Below, one piece after another: positions 17,647-25,900 of a stretch of DNA of 64,000 nucleotides. Source of the stretch: Palsa-360 sp963813185. GTDB lineage: Bacteria > Acidobacteriota > Terriglobia > Acidiferrales > UBA7541. The stretch spans positions 62,001 to 126,000 of the forward strand of contig CAWEYA010000021.1 of NCBI GenBank assembly GCA_963813185.1, written 5' to 3'. The position numbers were made by a program, and so were the translations under genes. The notes under the pieces were generated by a model that ran no database searches, had not been told where the DNA came from, and saw only the letters and a list, made by a program, of their open reading frames with translations. Within the stretch, counting starts at the first letter, position 1; every line of letters begins with the position of its first letter.

Positions 17647-18936
17647 ATGAATAACAAGGAACAAGCTGCGAATCTCGAACGAGAATGGCAGTCAAACCCT
17701 CGCTGGGAAGGCATCACCCGTCCTTATAGCGCGGAGGATGTGGTGCGCTTGCGGGGCTCCATTCAGATCGAGCACACGCTGGCCAAATTGGGCGCCGAGC
17801 GTCTGTGGAGTTTGCTGCAGAACGAAGACTACGTGGCCGCGCTGGGCGCCGTGACTGGGAACCAAGCGGTTCAGCAGGTCCGTGCGGGGTTGCAGGCGAT
17901 TTACATCAGCGGCTGGCAAGCGGCGGCCGATGCCAACGACGCGGGGCAAATGTATCCCGACCAGAGCCTCTATCCGGCGAACAGTGTGCCGAACCTGGTG
18001 CGGCGCATCAATCAAGCGCTGATCCGCGCCGATCAAATTCATCACTCCGAAGGCAAGAATGGAATTCACTGGTTTGCCCCGATGTTCGCGGACGCCGAAG
18101 CGGGCTTCGGCGGAAACCTGAATGCCTTCGAACTGATGAAGGCGATGATCGAGGCGGGCGCGGCGGGCGTTCATTTTGAAGACCAGCTTTCCTCGGCCAA
18201 GAAATGCGGGCATCTGGGCGGCAAAGTGCTGGTGCCGACGATCGAGGCCGTGCAAAAGTTGATTGCCGCGCGGCTGGCTGCGGACACCTTGGGCGTGCCT
18301 ACGTTGCTGATGGCGCGAACCGATGCCGACAGCGCCGGTCTGCTCACAAGCGACATCGATCCGCGCGATCAGGAATTCATTCTTTCCAGCGAGCGCACGC
18401 CGGAGGGTTTCTACCGCATTCGCAGCGGTGTGGAAGCCGCGATTGCGCGAGGTCTTGCTTACGCCCCTTACGTGGATATGCTCTGGTGCGAGACTTCCAA
18501 ACCCGACCTTGCCGAGGCGCGAGAATTCGCCGAAGGAATCCATGCCCGCTTTCCAGGGAAGATGCTGGCGTACAACTGTTCCCCGTCTTTCAATTGGAGG
18601 AAAAATCTTGACGACTCCACCATCGCCCGCTTTCAGAGCGAACTGGGCGCGATGGGATACAAATTCCAGTTCGTCACGCTGGCAGGCTTCCACGCGCTGA
18701 ACCTGTCCATGTTCGAGCTGGCTGGCGGCTACAAGGAAAACGGCATGTCGGCGTATTGCCGGTTGCAGGAAAAAGAGTTTGCCAGCGAAGAGCTGGCCGG
18801 GTACGCCGCCGTGAAGCATCAGCGTTTCGTAGGCACCGGATATTTCGACGCCGTGCAGCAGGCCGTGGCCGGCGGAGCCTCATCCACTACTGCCCTGGAA
18901 GGTTCGACGGAGGCCGCGCAGTTCACGCGCCGATAG
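17647..18936 (+). CDS. aceA: Isocitrate lyase
   Basis: Isocitrate lyase splits isocitrate into succinate and glyoxylate, the first step of the glyoxylate shunt, needed for growth on acetate or fatty acids. The 429-residue protein carries the signature KKCGHLGGK with the catalytic Cys (near residue 190). It also has the metal/substrate motifs WFAPMFADAEAGFGG and FEDQLSS, and the late YNCSPSFNW. The start at 17647 follows ATAGGAGCAAAA; an upstream in-frame extension has no family support. No malate synthase gene is in the window. Acetyl-CoA synthetase and an acetate transporter occur elsewhere in the window, which fits acetate assimilation. Confidence 0.97.
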   Translation: MNNKEQAANLEREWQSNPRWEGITRPYSAEDVVRLRGSIQIEHTLAKLGAERLWSLLQNEDYVAALGAVTGNQAVQQVRAGLQAIYISGWQAAADANDAGQMYPDQSLYPANSVPNLVRRINQALIRADQIHHSEGKNGIHWFAPMFADAEAGFGGNLNAFELMKAMIEAGAAGVHFEDQLSSAKKCGHLGGKVLVPTIEAVQKLIAARLAADTLGVPTLLMARTDADSAGLLTSDIDPRDQEFILSSERTPEGFYRIRSGVEAAIARGLAYAPYVDMLWCETSKPDLAEAREFAEGIHARFPGKMLAYNCSPSFNWRKNLDDSTIARFQSELGAMGYKFQFVTLAGFHALNLSMFELAGGYKENGMSAYCRLQEKEFASEELAGYAAVKHQRFVGTGYFDAVQQAVAGGASSTTALEGSTEAAQFTRR

Positions 18937-18984
18937 GAAACGCGGCAGCAGGTTCACAGATAGCGCCGCTCAAGGGAATGGTCT

Positions 18985-19067
18985 CCCAGTAGGACGGGCT
19001 TCAGCCTGTCGGTTTTGCGCCCCCGATAGACGCCTAAACCCGACAGGCTGAATCCCGTCCCACTGGG
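18985..19067. terminator. Large near-perfect palindrome between convergent genes (REP-like, copy 4)
   Basis: Two 31-32-base arms (left starts CCCAGTAGGACGGGCTTCAG, right ends in CCCACTGGG) match at all but about three positions around a 20-base centre. It lies between the aceA stop and the stop of the convergent membrane gene. It could act as a two-way terminator. It shares the GGCTTCAGCC core with the other repeats. Confidence 0.65.
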
Positions 19068-19080
19068 ATCGCGCGAGGCG

Positions 19081-19899
19081 TCAGGCTTTGTAGATCCACT
19101 TTGCGGAAACACCGCCTGCCAGCACCAGCGCGGATAAAATCAGCCAGTTGTAGCTCGTTCCGTAGGTGGCCGTCGGAAAGTGGTTGCTGATCATCAGGAA
19201 AATCAGCGGGACGGTCATGTACGTGTTATGCATGGTGCGCCCTTTCGCCCGTTCCGCCAGCTTTGTGTCGATGGGTTTTCCCTCGCGAATGGAGATAAGC
19301 ATCCGGCGTGTCGCGGGCAGGATGCCCATCCATACATTGGCGGCCATGATCGTGCCCAATAGCGCGCCGATGTGGATGTAGGCGGCGCGCCCGCTGATCA
19401 AGTGGGTGAGAGCGTAGGCCAGCGCGACGACGAGGAGATAGCAAATCGTCGCGGCCAGAAGCGGCGCACGTCCCAGCGGCGACATCCAGATCCACTCATA
19501 CACGGAAAAACCAACGATCAGCGTGCCGAGGCCAATCGTGACTCCCATCCCCATGCCGATATTTGAAACGCTGTCATCCAGAAGCAGGCCGCCGGAGTAA
19601 TACAGCAAGCCCAGCAGAAGGAAGCCGGAAATCCAGGTGATCAGCGCTTCCCAGCGGAACCAGTAAAATTTCTCCGGCACTGACTTGGGCGAAGCCTGCT
19701 TTTCGACCACGGAGAAACTTCCGCTATGCACCAGCCACACTTGCGGGAGCCTTCCGGACTTTCGCGCGGCCTCCTCATCCAAGGCCATGCGCCCTTCCAG
19801 CTTGGTGAAGTAATACGTCTGCCCAATCCAGAAAATTCCGGCAAGCACGTGGATCCAGCGGATTATGAGATTGCACCATTCGCTGACGGCGGCTGGCAT
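19081..19899 (-). CDS. PuuD-type urate hydroxylase membrane domain protein (no cytochrome c domain)
   Basis: This 272-residue membrane protein resembles the N-terminal domain of urate hydroxylase PuuD (DUF989). It begins with WIHVLAGIFWIGQTYYF, the hallmark of the family, with His residues that may bind heme. About seven to eight helices follow (including LITWISGFLLLGLLYY, AAYIHIGALLGTIMAANVWMGI and NWLILSALVLAGGVSA). Full PuuD proteins add a C-terminal cytochrome c domain; here the protein stops after the last helix. A urate-oxidising role would need an external electron acceptor, so the exact function is uncertain. The start at 19899 is preceded by GGGGAG; a longer frame exists but reads as non-coding. 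Confidence 0.8.
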   Translation of the reverse strand: MPAAVSEWCNLIIRWIHVLAGIFWIGQTYYFTKLEGRMALDEEAARKSGRLPQVWLVHSGSFSVVEKQASPKSVPEKFYWFRWEALITWISGFLLLGLLYYSGGLLLDDSVSNIGMGMGVTIGLGTLIVGFSVYEWIWMSPLGRAPLLAATICYLLVVALAYALTHLISGRAAYIHIGALLGTIMAANVWMGILPATRRMLISIREGKPIDTKLAERAKGRTMHNTYMTVPLIFLMISNHFPTATYGTSYNWLILSALVLAGGVSAKWIYKA

Positions 19900-20245
19900 G
19901 GTGAGGGGCTCCCCTGAAAATGCGCGTGTCCGAAACTTCGCGAAACGCCGGCAGACGATGGTACTGGCCGCGCCCCGCCATCTCAAGGAGAAAGTCTATT
20001 CCTTGGCCAGCTTCCGGGAATCCAACCGATTGAATATGTGAATGGATTTCGACGGCGTTCGCGAATCTGCGGCGCAAAGAATCACTAACGCCTGACCGGG
20101 GCAAGACGCGCCGCAACTTGTCTCGCAAAGGGAAGCGTCGTTCGGTTGACGGATTCAAATTTCCTGTCTAAAGTAAAGATGCTGGGTCGTGAGGCCGGGA
20201 ACAATTCCCGGCTCGCCACGGCCCATTTCTTGCGTCTCCCTCGGC
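19900..20245. other. Intergenic gap before the island, with one hairpin
   Basis: No gene is supported. A perfect 8-bp hairpin GCCGGGAA-CAA-TTCCCGGC lies at 20194-20212, just left of the tRNA fragment. Confidence 0.5.
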
Positions 20246-20283
20246 TGGGAGGTCGTACAATCGGTAGTACATCAGCCTCTGGA
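20246..20283 (+). tRNA. tRNA-Gln(CTG), 5' half only
   Basis: The sequence reads as an exact 5' half of tRNA-Gln. It has acceptor strand TGGGAGG, bases TC, D stem GTAC, D loop AATCGGTA, D stem GTAC, A26, anticodon-stem strand TCAGC and loop CTCTGGA with anticodon CTG at 20279-20281. Agreement then stops abruptly: the next bases (TGTTTAACAC) cannot pair with TCAGC, and there is no T arm or 3' acceptor strand. It is therefore a broken tRNA at the left edge of a phage-like island, most simply a relic of integration or later deletion. Confidence 0.7.
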
Positions 20284-20378
20284 TGTTTAACACACCTGCC
20301 ACTTGACTGATTCTAAAGCGACTTACCTTAGGTTTCATGGTCGGTTTTGAGGGAGTATTAGGACTCGTCAGTGAGAGT

Positions 20379-20654
20379 TCAGTGAGAGTCGCACGCCTCA
20401 CGAATCAAGGCCTCCATGTCTTTTCGTTCGTCATTCGAAAAGAAATGTGGGTTGATCGGAAGCCACTCTTTAAGTGCGGCACAACATTCAGTTGCCGGAA
20501 CTACTCTTTGCGCGACAGTGCCACCAGCAGGTAGCTGCTCGATGCGAAGCTTTTTAGAATCCTTGACCCATTTAACACAAGCGCCCACCAAGTCTGTGAA
20601 TCTGACCACTTCTTGCCCGTCGCTGATACGAACTACCCGGAAGACATCGCTCAT
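20379..20654 (-). CDS. Hypothetical protein (91 residues)
   Basis: No family is recognised. The start at 20654 (MSDVFRVVRISDGQEVV) follows a strong AGGAGGG site, which makes the gene credible. The protein is soluble, with a mixed beta start and a helical, acidic C-terminus (NDERKDMEALIREAC). It is the last gene of the minus-strand series in the phage-like island. Confidence 0.6.
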   Translation of the reverse strand: MSDVFRVVRISDGQEVVRFTDLVGACVKWVKDSKKLRIEQLPAGGTVAQRVVPATECCAALKEWLPINPHFFSNDERKDMEALIREACDSH

Positions 20655-20732
20655 ACAGTCCCTCCTGGCCGCGGAGTCTACCACAAAGTTAAAGGCCGGA
20701 ACCATTAAGGCTCCGGCCCAAGTTTGCTATGA

Positions 20733-21035
20733 CTACGCCCGTACAGGAAGTTTGGCCCTTGTAATTTGAAGCGAAGCCAGTGGTAGTAAACCGTCGTCGA
20801 ACAACGTATCTACCACTGAATCGAGGCAACCCGAAGACTGTCCTTCTAATACAAATCGACCGCTATCTTCGATTCCCGCGTACCGTTCATCCTGTGTACG
20901 CCACGTGACCCAATTGCTGCTGAGTTTGTGAGTGAGTTTGTAAAATAGATCCACGCCCACTTGGCTTTGTGGTTCAACCGACCAAAAAGACCAGTCCGAA
21001 GTAACACACCACCGTAAAACTATCGTCATTTTCAT
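20733..21035 (-). CDS. Hypothetical protein (100 residues)
   Basis: No family is recognised. The frame starts MKMTIVLRWCVTSDWSFWSV, with GAAAGG upstream, and is Trp-rich at its N-terminus with no signal peptide or membrane helix. It lies 78 bases before the 91-residue gene on the same strand. A chance reading frame is possible. Confidence 0.45.
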   Translation of the reverse strand: MKMTIVLRWCVTSDWSFWSVEPQSQVGVDLFYKLTHKLSSNWVTWRTQDERYAGIEDSGRFVLEGQSSGCLDSVVDTLFDDGLLPLASLQITRAKLPVRA

Positions 21036-21153
21036 TTTGTTGCCTTTCGATTGTTGGGATTACTGGGGTAGGAGAACGCGGTTGCCGCCGCGGATGGCTG
21101 CTCAGTATGGCAAGTATACGCTTCAGCTACCAAATGTCAAGTGGTAAATTGCA

Positions 21154-21615
21154 TCAATTCAGCCTCGCGCTCTCCACGTACGGGAAAGATACCGTGTGAA
21201 GGCCATTTCCTACCCCCTCGGCCTTCGTCTCCTTTTTTATTAGCGCTATCATGCTGTTCTTCCGCCGTACAGCAAAACCCGCGAAGGCATAGCAAGCCAA
21301 GGCAAGAAGACCGAGAAACCAAGTCGCCCGGTGGAGCATGAAGTACCCGAAATCAGGTACCTTTCCGTCGATGAACCCCGCATTGATGACTATGGAAATT
21401 ACGAACGTCAGGAAGAACGACCCGATTCCCGACCAACGGAATGCTTCGTCATTGAACGCCGAGATGCTCATCATCTCCGTTTCCATCAGGTGATACATCG
21501 CGGGCCTGCGTACACAGTACACCGGAATAACCTGACCGCCCTGATTGACGATGTTTCCCGCTGGCTGTATCTGTTCAGCCGGGGCGGGTACGGGCGGTAT
21601 TGGTACGTTTCCCAT
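21154..21615 (-). CDS. Hypothetical membrane protein with Pro-rich N-terminus
   Basis: The 153-residue protein has a Pro/Gln-rich soluble N-terminus (MGNVPIPPVPAPAEQIQP) and two clear membrane helices (IGSFFLTFVISIVINAGF and FLGLLALACYAFAGFA). A basic cytoplasmic tail ends the protein. Its start lies two bases after the stop of the zinc-ribbon gene, so the two are one operon. No family name is assigned. Confidence 0.65.
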   Translation of the reverse strand: MGNVPIPPVPAPAEQIQPAGNIVNQGGQVIPVYCVRRPAMYHLMETEMMSISAFNDEAFRWSGIGSFFLTFVISIVINAGFIDGKVPDFGYFMLHRATWFLGLLALACYAFAGFAVRRKNSMIALIKKETKAEGVGNGLHTVSFPYVESARLN

Positions 21616-21617
21616 TG

Positions 21618-22004
21618 TTATTTGAGTGGCGTCCCCGGAGCCGGAACATTGAGGAGTTCGGCTAGGGCTAGAACGTGAATGTTGTAAAGTTCCGTGAACC
21701 CGCAGTTGGTACAGACTGTCATGACGCAGGGAGCCGACGACTGCGGTGTTACCTGTGGGGGTACGGGACCCATTGCTGCACCTATCGTCCCTGATGGTTT
21801 GGGTGGGGGTGGGATGGGTCCCAGAGTGACCGGATAGAGGTCACCATAAAAGGCACCAATGGACGGTCTTACATAACTGGAGAGGACATACAGGTCCGGG
21901 ATGAGCGAGCGACGGTTCATTTCACCGCAGCTTGGACAAGGGTTCTTGATCTTTTCGCCTAGGATGCGGGCGACCTGCTGCATTTGTTGCGTAGTAAATG
22001 GCAT
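21618..22004 (-). CDS. Zinc-ribbon protein of unknown function
   Basis: The protein starts MPFTTQQMQQVARILGEKI and has two cysteine pairs, CPSCGE near residue 25 and CTNCGF near residue 100, with a Pro-rich linker between them. Similar short hypothetical proteins with CPSCG and CTNCGF knuckles occur beside phage-like and mobile genes, which fits this island (recalled pattern, not searched). It is translationally coupled to the membrane protein that follows. An upstream in-frame start at 22037 is possible. Confidence 0.65.
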   Translation of the reverse strand: MPFTTQQMQQVARILGEKIKNPCPSCGEMNRRSLIPDLYVLSSYVRPSIGAFYGDLYPVTLGPIPPPPKPSGTIGAAMGPVPPQVTPQSSAPCVMTVCTNCGFTELYNIHVLALAELLNVPAPGTPLK

Positions 22005-22161
22005 GACCGCCGAAGCATAACACAATCTGATATCCACCTAGCCAGTACGCCCGCGACCCTCGGGCCATCGATGTCAGCCCAAAAGTACTGCTGCCACTAA
22101 CCCGCCGAAGCTTCGATGCTGCCTCTGTTGAAGGAATTCAAATCCAAACGAGGTGACTACC

Positions 22162-22575
22162 GTGAGCGAAACCAAACACGTAGCAATGAACGCCAAGCAG
22201 CAGGAACAGCTAGACCAGATTCTCCGCGGCATCTGCAAGGAAAGGAAGGTCGCCGTCGAGGCCGACCTGGATTCAAGGCTGAGCTACCGTGAGCGAGATA
22301 AGGCCAAACCGAAGCAGGCCTCTTGGGAAGCATACAGCCGCTTTCTCTTGTCGGACGGTCACACTGTGTACGTTGCCTTGCGAACAATGAAGGCGAGCGT
22401 CAGCAAAGAAGTCGATAAATGGGCACAATCGAAGGTTGAAAAGCGGCTGGCCCGTCAGAAGAAGGCGGCCGAACGGAAGGCTGCCAAGGAAGCGAAAGCG
22501 AAGCCTGTTGTCAAATTCGATCCAAAACTTTCGACGGTCGAGGGCGGTTCAATGCGGAAGAAAGCGGGCAAGTAA
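22162..22575 (+). CDS. Lys/Ala-rich basic hypothetical protein
   Basis: The 137-residue protein begins MSETKHVAMNAKQQEQLDQI and ends in a strongly basic, Ala/Lys-rich helix (KRLARQKKAAERKAAKEAKA), as in many small nucleic-acid-binding phage proteins. The GTG at 22162 is chosen because GAGGTGA lies 5 bases upstream; the GTG at 22153 lies inside that site. It is the only plus-strand gene in the island and is followed by a textbook terminator. Confidence 0.65.
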   Translation: MSETKHVAMNAKQQEQLDQILRGICKERKVAVEADLDSRLSYRERDKAKPKQASWEAYSRFLLSDGHTVYVALRTMKASVSKEVDKWAQSKVEKRLARQKKAAERKAAKEAKAKPVVKFDPKLSTVEGGSMRKKAGK

Positions 22576-22599
22576 AGCCACAGATCACCGTGCACGACG

Positions 22600-22630
22600 A
22601 GGCCGCCAGAAAGTTTGGCGGCCTTTTCCT
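22600..22630 (+). terminator. Rho-independent terminator
   Basis: A perfect 9-bp stem AGGCCGCCA/TGGCGGCCT with a 7-base loop is followed by TTTCCTTT, 24 bases after the stop of the basic protein gene. Confidence 0.85.
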
Positions 22631-23316
22631 TTAGCCTCTTCGGTTCGCATTGCTGGCCATTTGCGAGAAGCTTCTTGCGATCTGGGCATGGCTTTTCTTG
22701 AAACTGTCCACGTCAGTCACGCCATTGATGCTTATATGTTGGTGGATCGTATCGCCAGTTTTCGTTCCGCTAGGGAAGTTTGGCACGATCCTGCCCGAGG
22801 TCCCCGGCACGAAGAGTTCCGGCTGCTTCTCACCAACAATGTATGCTTTGCCCGGTGATACGTCACCGCCTTCTGCCATCAAAGGAATCCCAGTGAGTGC
22901 ACCAATCACGGCCAAAATTCCATCGCCGAAGCCGCCTCCACCGGAACTAGTTGCTGGCGTGGCGCCTCCACTAAAAATACCGGAAGCATCCAAACTGGAT
23001 CCAGCGCCCCCAGAACACCAGCTCCCAAGGCACCAAGGCCGATCAAAGCAGTACCGGCAACGCCTTTGATGCTGCCCATCTTGGCGGAAAGCTCGGCCAT
23101 GTCGGAGCCAACGCTGTTTAGCGCCGACCCAACTACCGTGCCCATCGTGCCAAAGTGGCTCAGCACGCCTTCCAGGGCACTGCCCATCGTTTTGAAGCTG
23201 TTAGAAATGTCTTTTGCGGACTGTTTTGCAGTGTACGTGGCTTTAGACATTCCTTCATGGAATGCCGCCATGTTTACGCCGAGTTCGACAAGCAAAGATC
23301 CGAGTACGTTCGCCAT
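22631..23316 (-). pseudogene. Phage tail tape-measure protein, internally deleted and frameshifted
   Basis: The start at 23316 (MANVLGSLLVELGVNMAAF) has an AAGAAGGG site and opens like a tape-measure N-terminus: GVNMAAFHEGMSKA, then Gly/Ala/Ser-rich helices. About residue 115 the frame changes. The following frame carries the typical tape-measure C-terminal segment with MAEGGDVSPGKAYIVGE and PELFVPGTSGRIVPN. Only about 230 codons remain, whereas such proteins usually exceed 500 residues, so a large internal piece is lost. This is the only clear phage structural gene left. The first IS66 lies 27 bases upstream of its start. Confidence 0.8.
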
Positions 23317-23386
23317 GTGCTTACCCTTCTTTCTTAGAGACACGTAAGCGTCCGAACCTGGCCGTGTTGACAAGGAGCAAGGTTTG

Positions 23387-24998
23387 CTAAACGGCGCTTG
23401 TGGATGCCATGGCAAATTCCGGCGCGAAGTTCCAGGGCAGGAGTTCATCGATGCGGTTGATCGGGTGGTCGGCGATGCGGGACAGCACGTTGCGGAGATA
23501 CGCTTCGGGGTCGAGGCCGTTGAGTTTGGCGGTGCCGATCAGGCTGTAGATCGCGGCGGCGCGTTCGCCGCCGGCATCGGAGCCGGCGAACAAGTAGTTC
23601 TTGCGGCCCAGAGCGACGGTGCGTAGGGAACGTTCGGCGGCGTTGTTGTCGATCTCGATGCGGCCATCGTCGCAGTAGCGCAGCAGCGCTTCCCAGCGCG
23701 ATAGCGCGTAGCGAACCGCCAGCGCCGTGTCGGATTTGCGCGACAGTTTCCCTAACGTTTCTTCGAGCCATTGTTTCAGCGAGTCCAGTAAGGGCCGCGC
23801 TCTGGTCTCGCGGACCTCGCGCCGTTCGTCCGCCGGGTGGCCGCGAATTTCTTTTTCGATGGCATACAGTGCGGCAATGCGTTCCATCGCTTCGGCAGCG
23901 ACCGGGGAACGATGCGCGACGTGCAGATCGTAAAACTTTCTGCGCACATGCGCCCAGCAGGCCGCTTCCTGAATGCGCCCGGTTTCGTACACCGCATCGA
24001 ATCCCGCATAACCATCCGCCTGCAGCGTGCCCGCAAAATTGCCGAGATGCGTCTGCGGATGCTCGCCCTTGCGATCCGGCGAGTAGGCGAACCATACCGC
24101 CGCTGGTGTTGCGTCTCCCGCAGGACGGTCGTCTCGCACATAGGTCCATAGCCGTCCGGTTTTTGTTTTGCCATTACCCGGAGCCAGCACCGGAACCGGC
24201 GTGTCGTCGGCGTGCAGCTTCGTCGCGCTCAGCACGTGACGCCGCAACACTTCCACCAGCGGCGCTAGCAACTGGCTCGTGCCGCCCACCCAGTCCGCCA
24301 GCGTCGAGCGTTCCAACTCGACCCCTTCCCGCGCGTAAATCTCCGACTGGCGATACAGCGGCAAGTGATCGCAATATTTCGAGACCAACACATGCTGCCA
24401 GTAGCCCCGGACCCGCAATGCCGCGCTGGATCGGACGGCTCGGCGCTTCGGCTTGCACGATCCGTTCGCAGCACGCGCAGGCTAGCTTCGGTCGAACCTG
24501 ACGGATCACTTTGAATCGCGCTGGCACGTATTCCAGAATTTCCGAAACATCTTCGCCCAGAAGGTTCAGCTTGCCGCCGCAGTCCGGGCAAGCTTCCTGC
24601 TTCGGCAGATACTTCCGCACTTCGCGCGGCAGGTGCTCGGGCAGTGGCCGACGCGCCGGTTTTTCATTCCCTTTCGCATCGGCCGTGGCGACAGCGGGCG
24701 TCTGTGAAGCACTGGTGTTTTCCGCTTGTGTCGCCTGCAATTCGTCCAGCCGCAACTCCAGTTGCTCGATCTGACGATCCAGCTTCTCCGACTTGCGCCC
24801 GAACTGCATCCGTCGCAGCTTGGCGATCAGCAGCTTCAGATGCTCGATTTCCGTGTCGCGCGAAGCCAGCTGCTCGTCGTTCGACAGCAGTTGTTCGTGC
24901 TGAGAAAAGATTTTTTCCTGCTGGGAGAGGATGAGAACTTTCAGTTCGTGGGGATCGAGTGCGTCGAGATCGGGGAGAGTGCGATGCGCGGCAACCAT
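23387..24998 (-). pseudogene. tnpC: IS66 transposase TnpC, one-base frameshift
   Basis: The N-terminal part has a leucine-zipper-like coiled coil (LILSQQEKIFSQHEQLLSN), a basic region MQFGRKSEKLDRQIEQLEL and a zinc finger (CPDCGGKL with CACCERI). The DDE part in the second frame has HADDTPVPVLAPG, ACWAHVRRKFYDL and IEIDNNAAERSLR. The frame breaks near 24396, where copy 2 reads CTGGCGCATGTG and this copy has one extra base in CTGGCAGCATGTG. Restoring the frame gives a full-length transposase of about 535 residues. As read it would not be active. Confidence 0.9.
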
Positions 24999-25066
24999 CG
25001 CCACGAATTTAGCAGACTTTTGTTACAGCAAAATAAAAATGTACGGGAAAATTAAAATTATTTTGC

Positions 25067-25414
25067 TCACACCGCCATCTGCGGCGCGTAACTGCGCACC
25101 GGTCGCCGCCAGTCGATTCCTTCCAGCAACATCGACAGCTGCGCGGGCGTCAACGAAACCGTTCCGTTCGCCGCTTGCGGCCAGATAAACCGCCCGCGCT
25201 CCAGCCGCTTGGCGAACAAGCACAGCCCGTCACCATCCCACCAGAGCAACTTGATCAGATCGCCCCGCTTGCCGCGAAACACGAATACCTGACCAGAAAA
25301 CGGACTCTGCTCCAGCGCCGTCTGCACCATCCCGCTCAGCCCCACAAATCTGCGCCGCATGTCCGTCACTCCCGCCACGATCCAGATCTGCGTCCCTGCC
25401 GCCAGCCCAATCAT
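25067..25414 (-). CDS. tnpB: IS66 accessory protein TnpB
   Basis: This 115-residue protein is the IS66 Orf2/TnpB type, with TQIWIVAGVTDMRRRF, SGQVFVFRGKRGDLIKLL and LFAKRLERGRFIWP. Its ATG overlaps the tnpA stop (ATGA), as is usual in this family. It is needed for transposition in addition to TnpC. Confidence 0.93.
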   Translation of the reverse strand: MIGLAAGTQIWIVAGVTDMRRRFVGLSGMVQTALEQSPFSGQVFVFRGKRGDLIKLLWWDGDGLCLFAKRLERGRFIWPQAANGTVSLTPAQLSMLLEGIDWRRPVRSYAPQMAV

Positions 25415-25806
25415 CCCAGCAAACACTCCAGTACCACGCGCAACGATTCCATATCGAAGCTGCCGGTGATGCGAACTTGACCCTTGGGGAGTTCGACCTG
25501 GATCATTCCCAACGCGGTCCGCCGTCTCTGCTCACCGCTGGACCGCGCCGGTTCGCTGGCCAACGCTTCCGTCACACGAACCGGAAGCAAATTCATCGTC
25601 TCTGTATTCCCTGCACCCAGCAATCCTCGCTGGTACTGCCTGCGCCACTGAAACACCTGCTTGGCGTTCACCCCATGCGCCCGCGCCACACGCGCTACCG
25701 ATCCTCCCGCCGCCAACGTCTGTTCGACGATCCGCCGTTTCTCCGCTACCGCCCACCGCCGTCGTGTCGGCTCTTGTTGACCAACCACCCGCTCCGAAGT
25801 GTCCAC
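25411..25806 (-). CDS. tnpA: IS66 accessory protein TnpA (helix-turn-helix)
   Basis: The IS66 Orf1 product has a helix-turn-helix (KRRIVEQTLAAGGSVARVAR, HGVNAKQVFQWRR) and ends in VLECLLG. The GTG start at 25806 (VDTSERVVGQQ) is chosen by comparison with the second copy. Longer frames upstream run into the element end and neighbouring DNA. Confidence 0.85.
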   Translation of the reverse strand: MDTSERVVGQQEPTRRRWAVAEKRRIVEQTLAAGGSVARVARAHGVNAKQVFQWRRQYQRGLLGAGNTETMNLLPVRVTEALASEPARSSGEQRRRTALGMIQVELPKGQVRITGSFDMESLRVVLECLLG

Positions 25807-25900
25807 GTATCCCCCAAGTGGACACCATCGCAAGTATCCACTTCGGGCATCATCCCCACTTAACCACACTTCGTCTAGACGGTCTTCGGATGACGCATAC

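Larger units (their letters stand above)
20246..23343. mobile_element. Degraded prophage or integrated-element remnant
   Basis: This 3.1-kb block lies between the tRNA-Gln half and the first IS66. It holds mostly minus-strand small genes of unknown function plus a tape-measure relic. It has lower coding density and plainer base composition than the flanks. No integrase, capsid or terminase gene is visible, so most of the original element is gone. Confidence 0.55.
23344..25900 (-). mobile_element. IS66-family insertion sequence, copy 1 (inserted in copy 2)
   Basis: The element runs from GTAAGCGTCC at 23344 to the inverse end ...GACGCATAC at 25900 and carries tnpA, tnpB and tnpC in the usual order on the minus strand. 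The 8 bases after its right end (AGTGATCC) match, in inverse orientation, the 8 bases at 27066-27073 in the tnpC of copy 2. IS66 elements make 8-bp target duplications, so this copy transposed into the other one. Its left flank is phage DNA without the matching 8 bases, which points to a later rearrangement. Confidence 0.9.

Noticed and set aside
20194..20212. Hairpin CCGGG-AACAATT-CCCGG considered as a tRNA T arm
   Set aside because: The loop lacks TTC on either strand, so it is not a T loop and cannot be the missing half of the tRNA.
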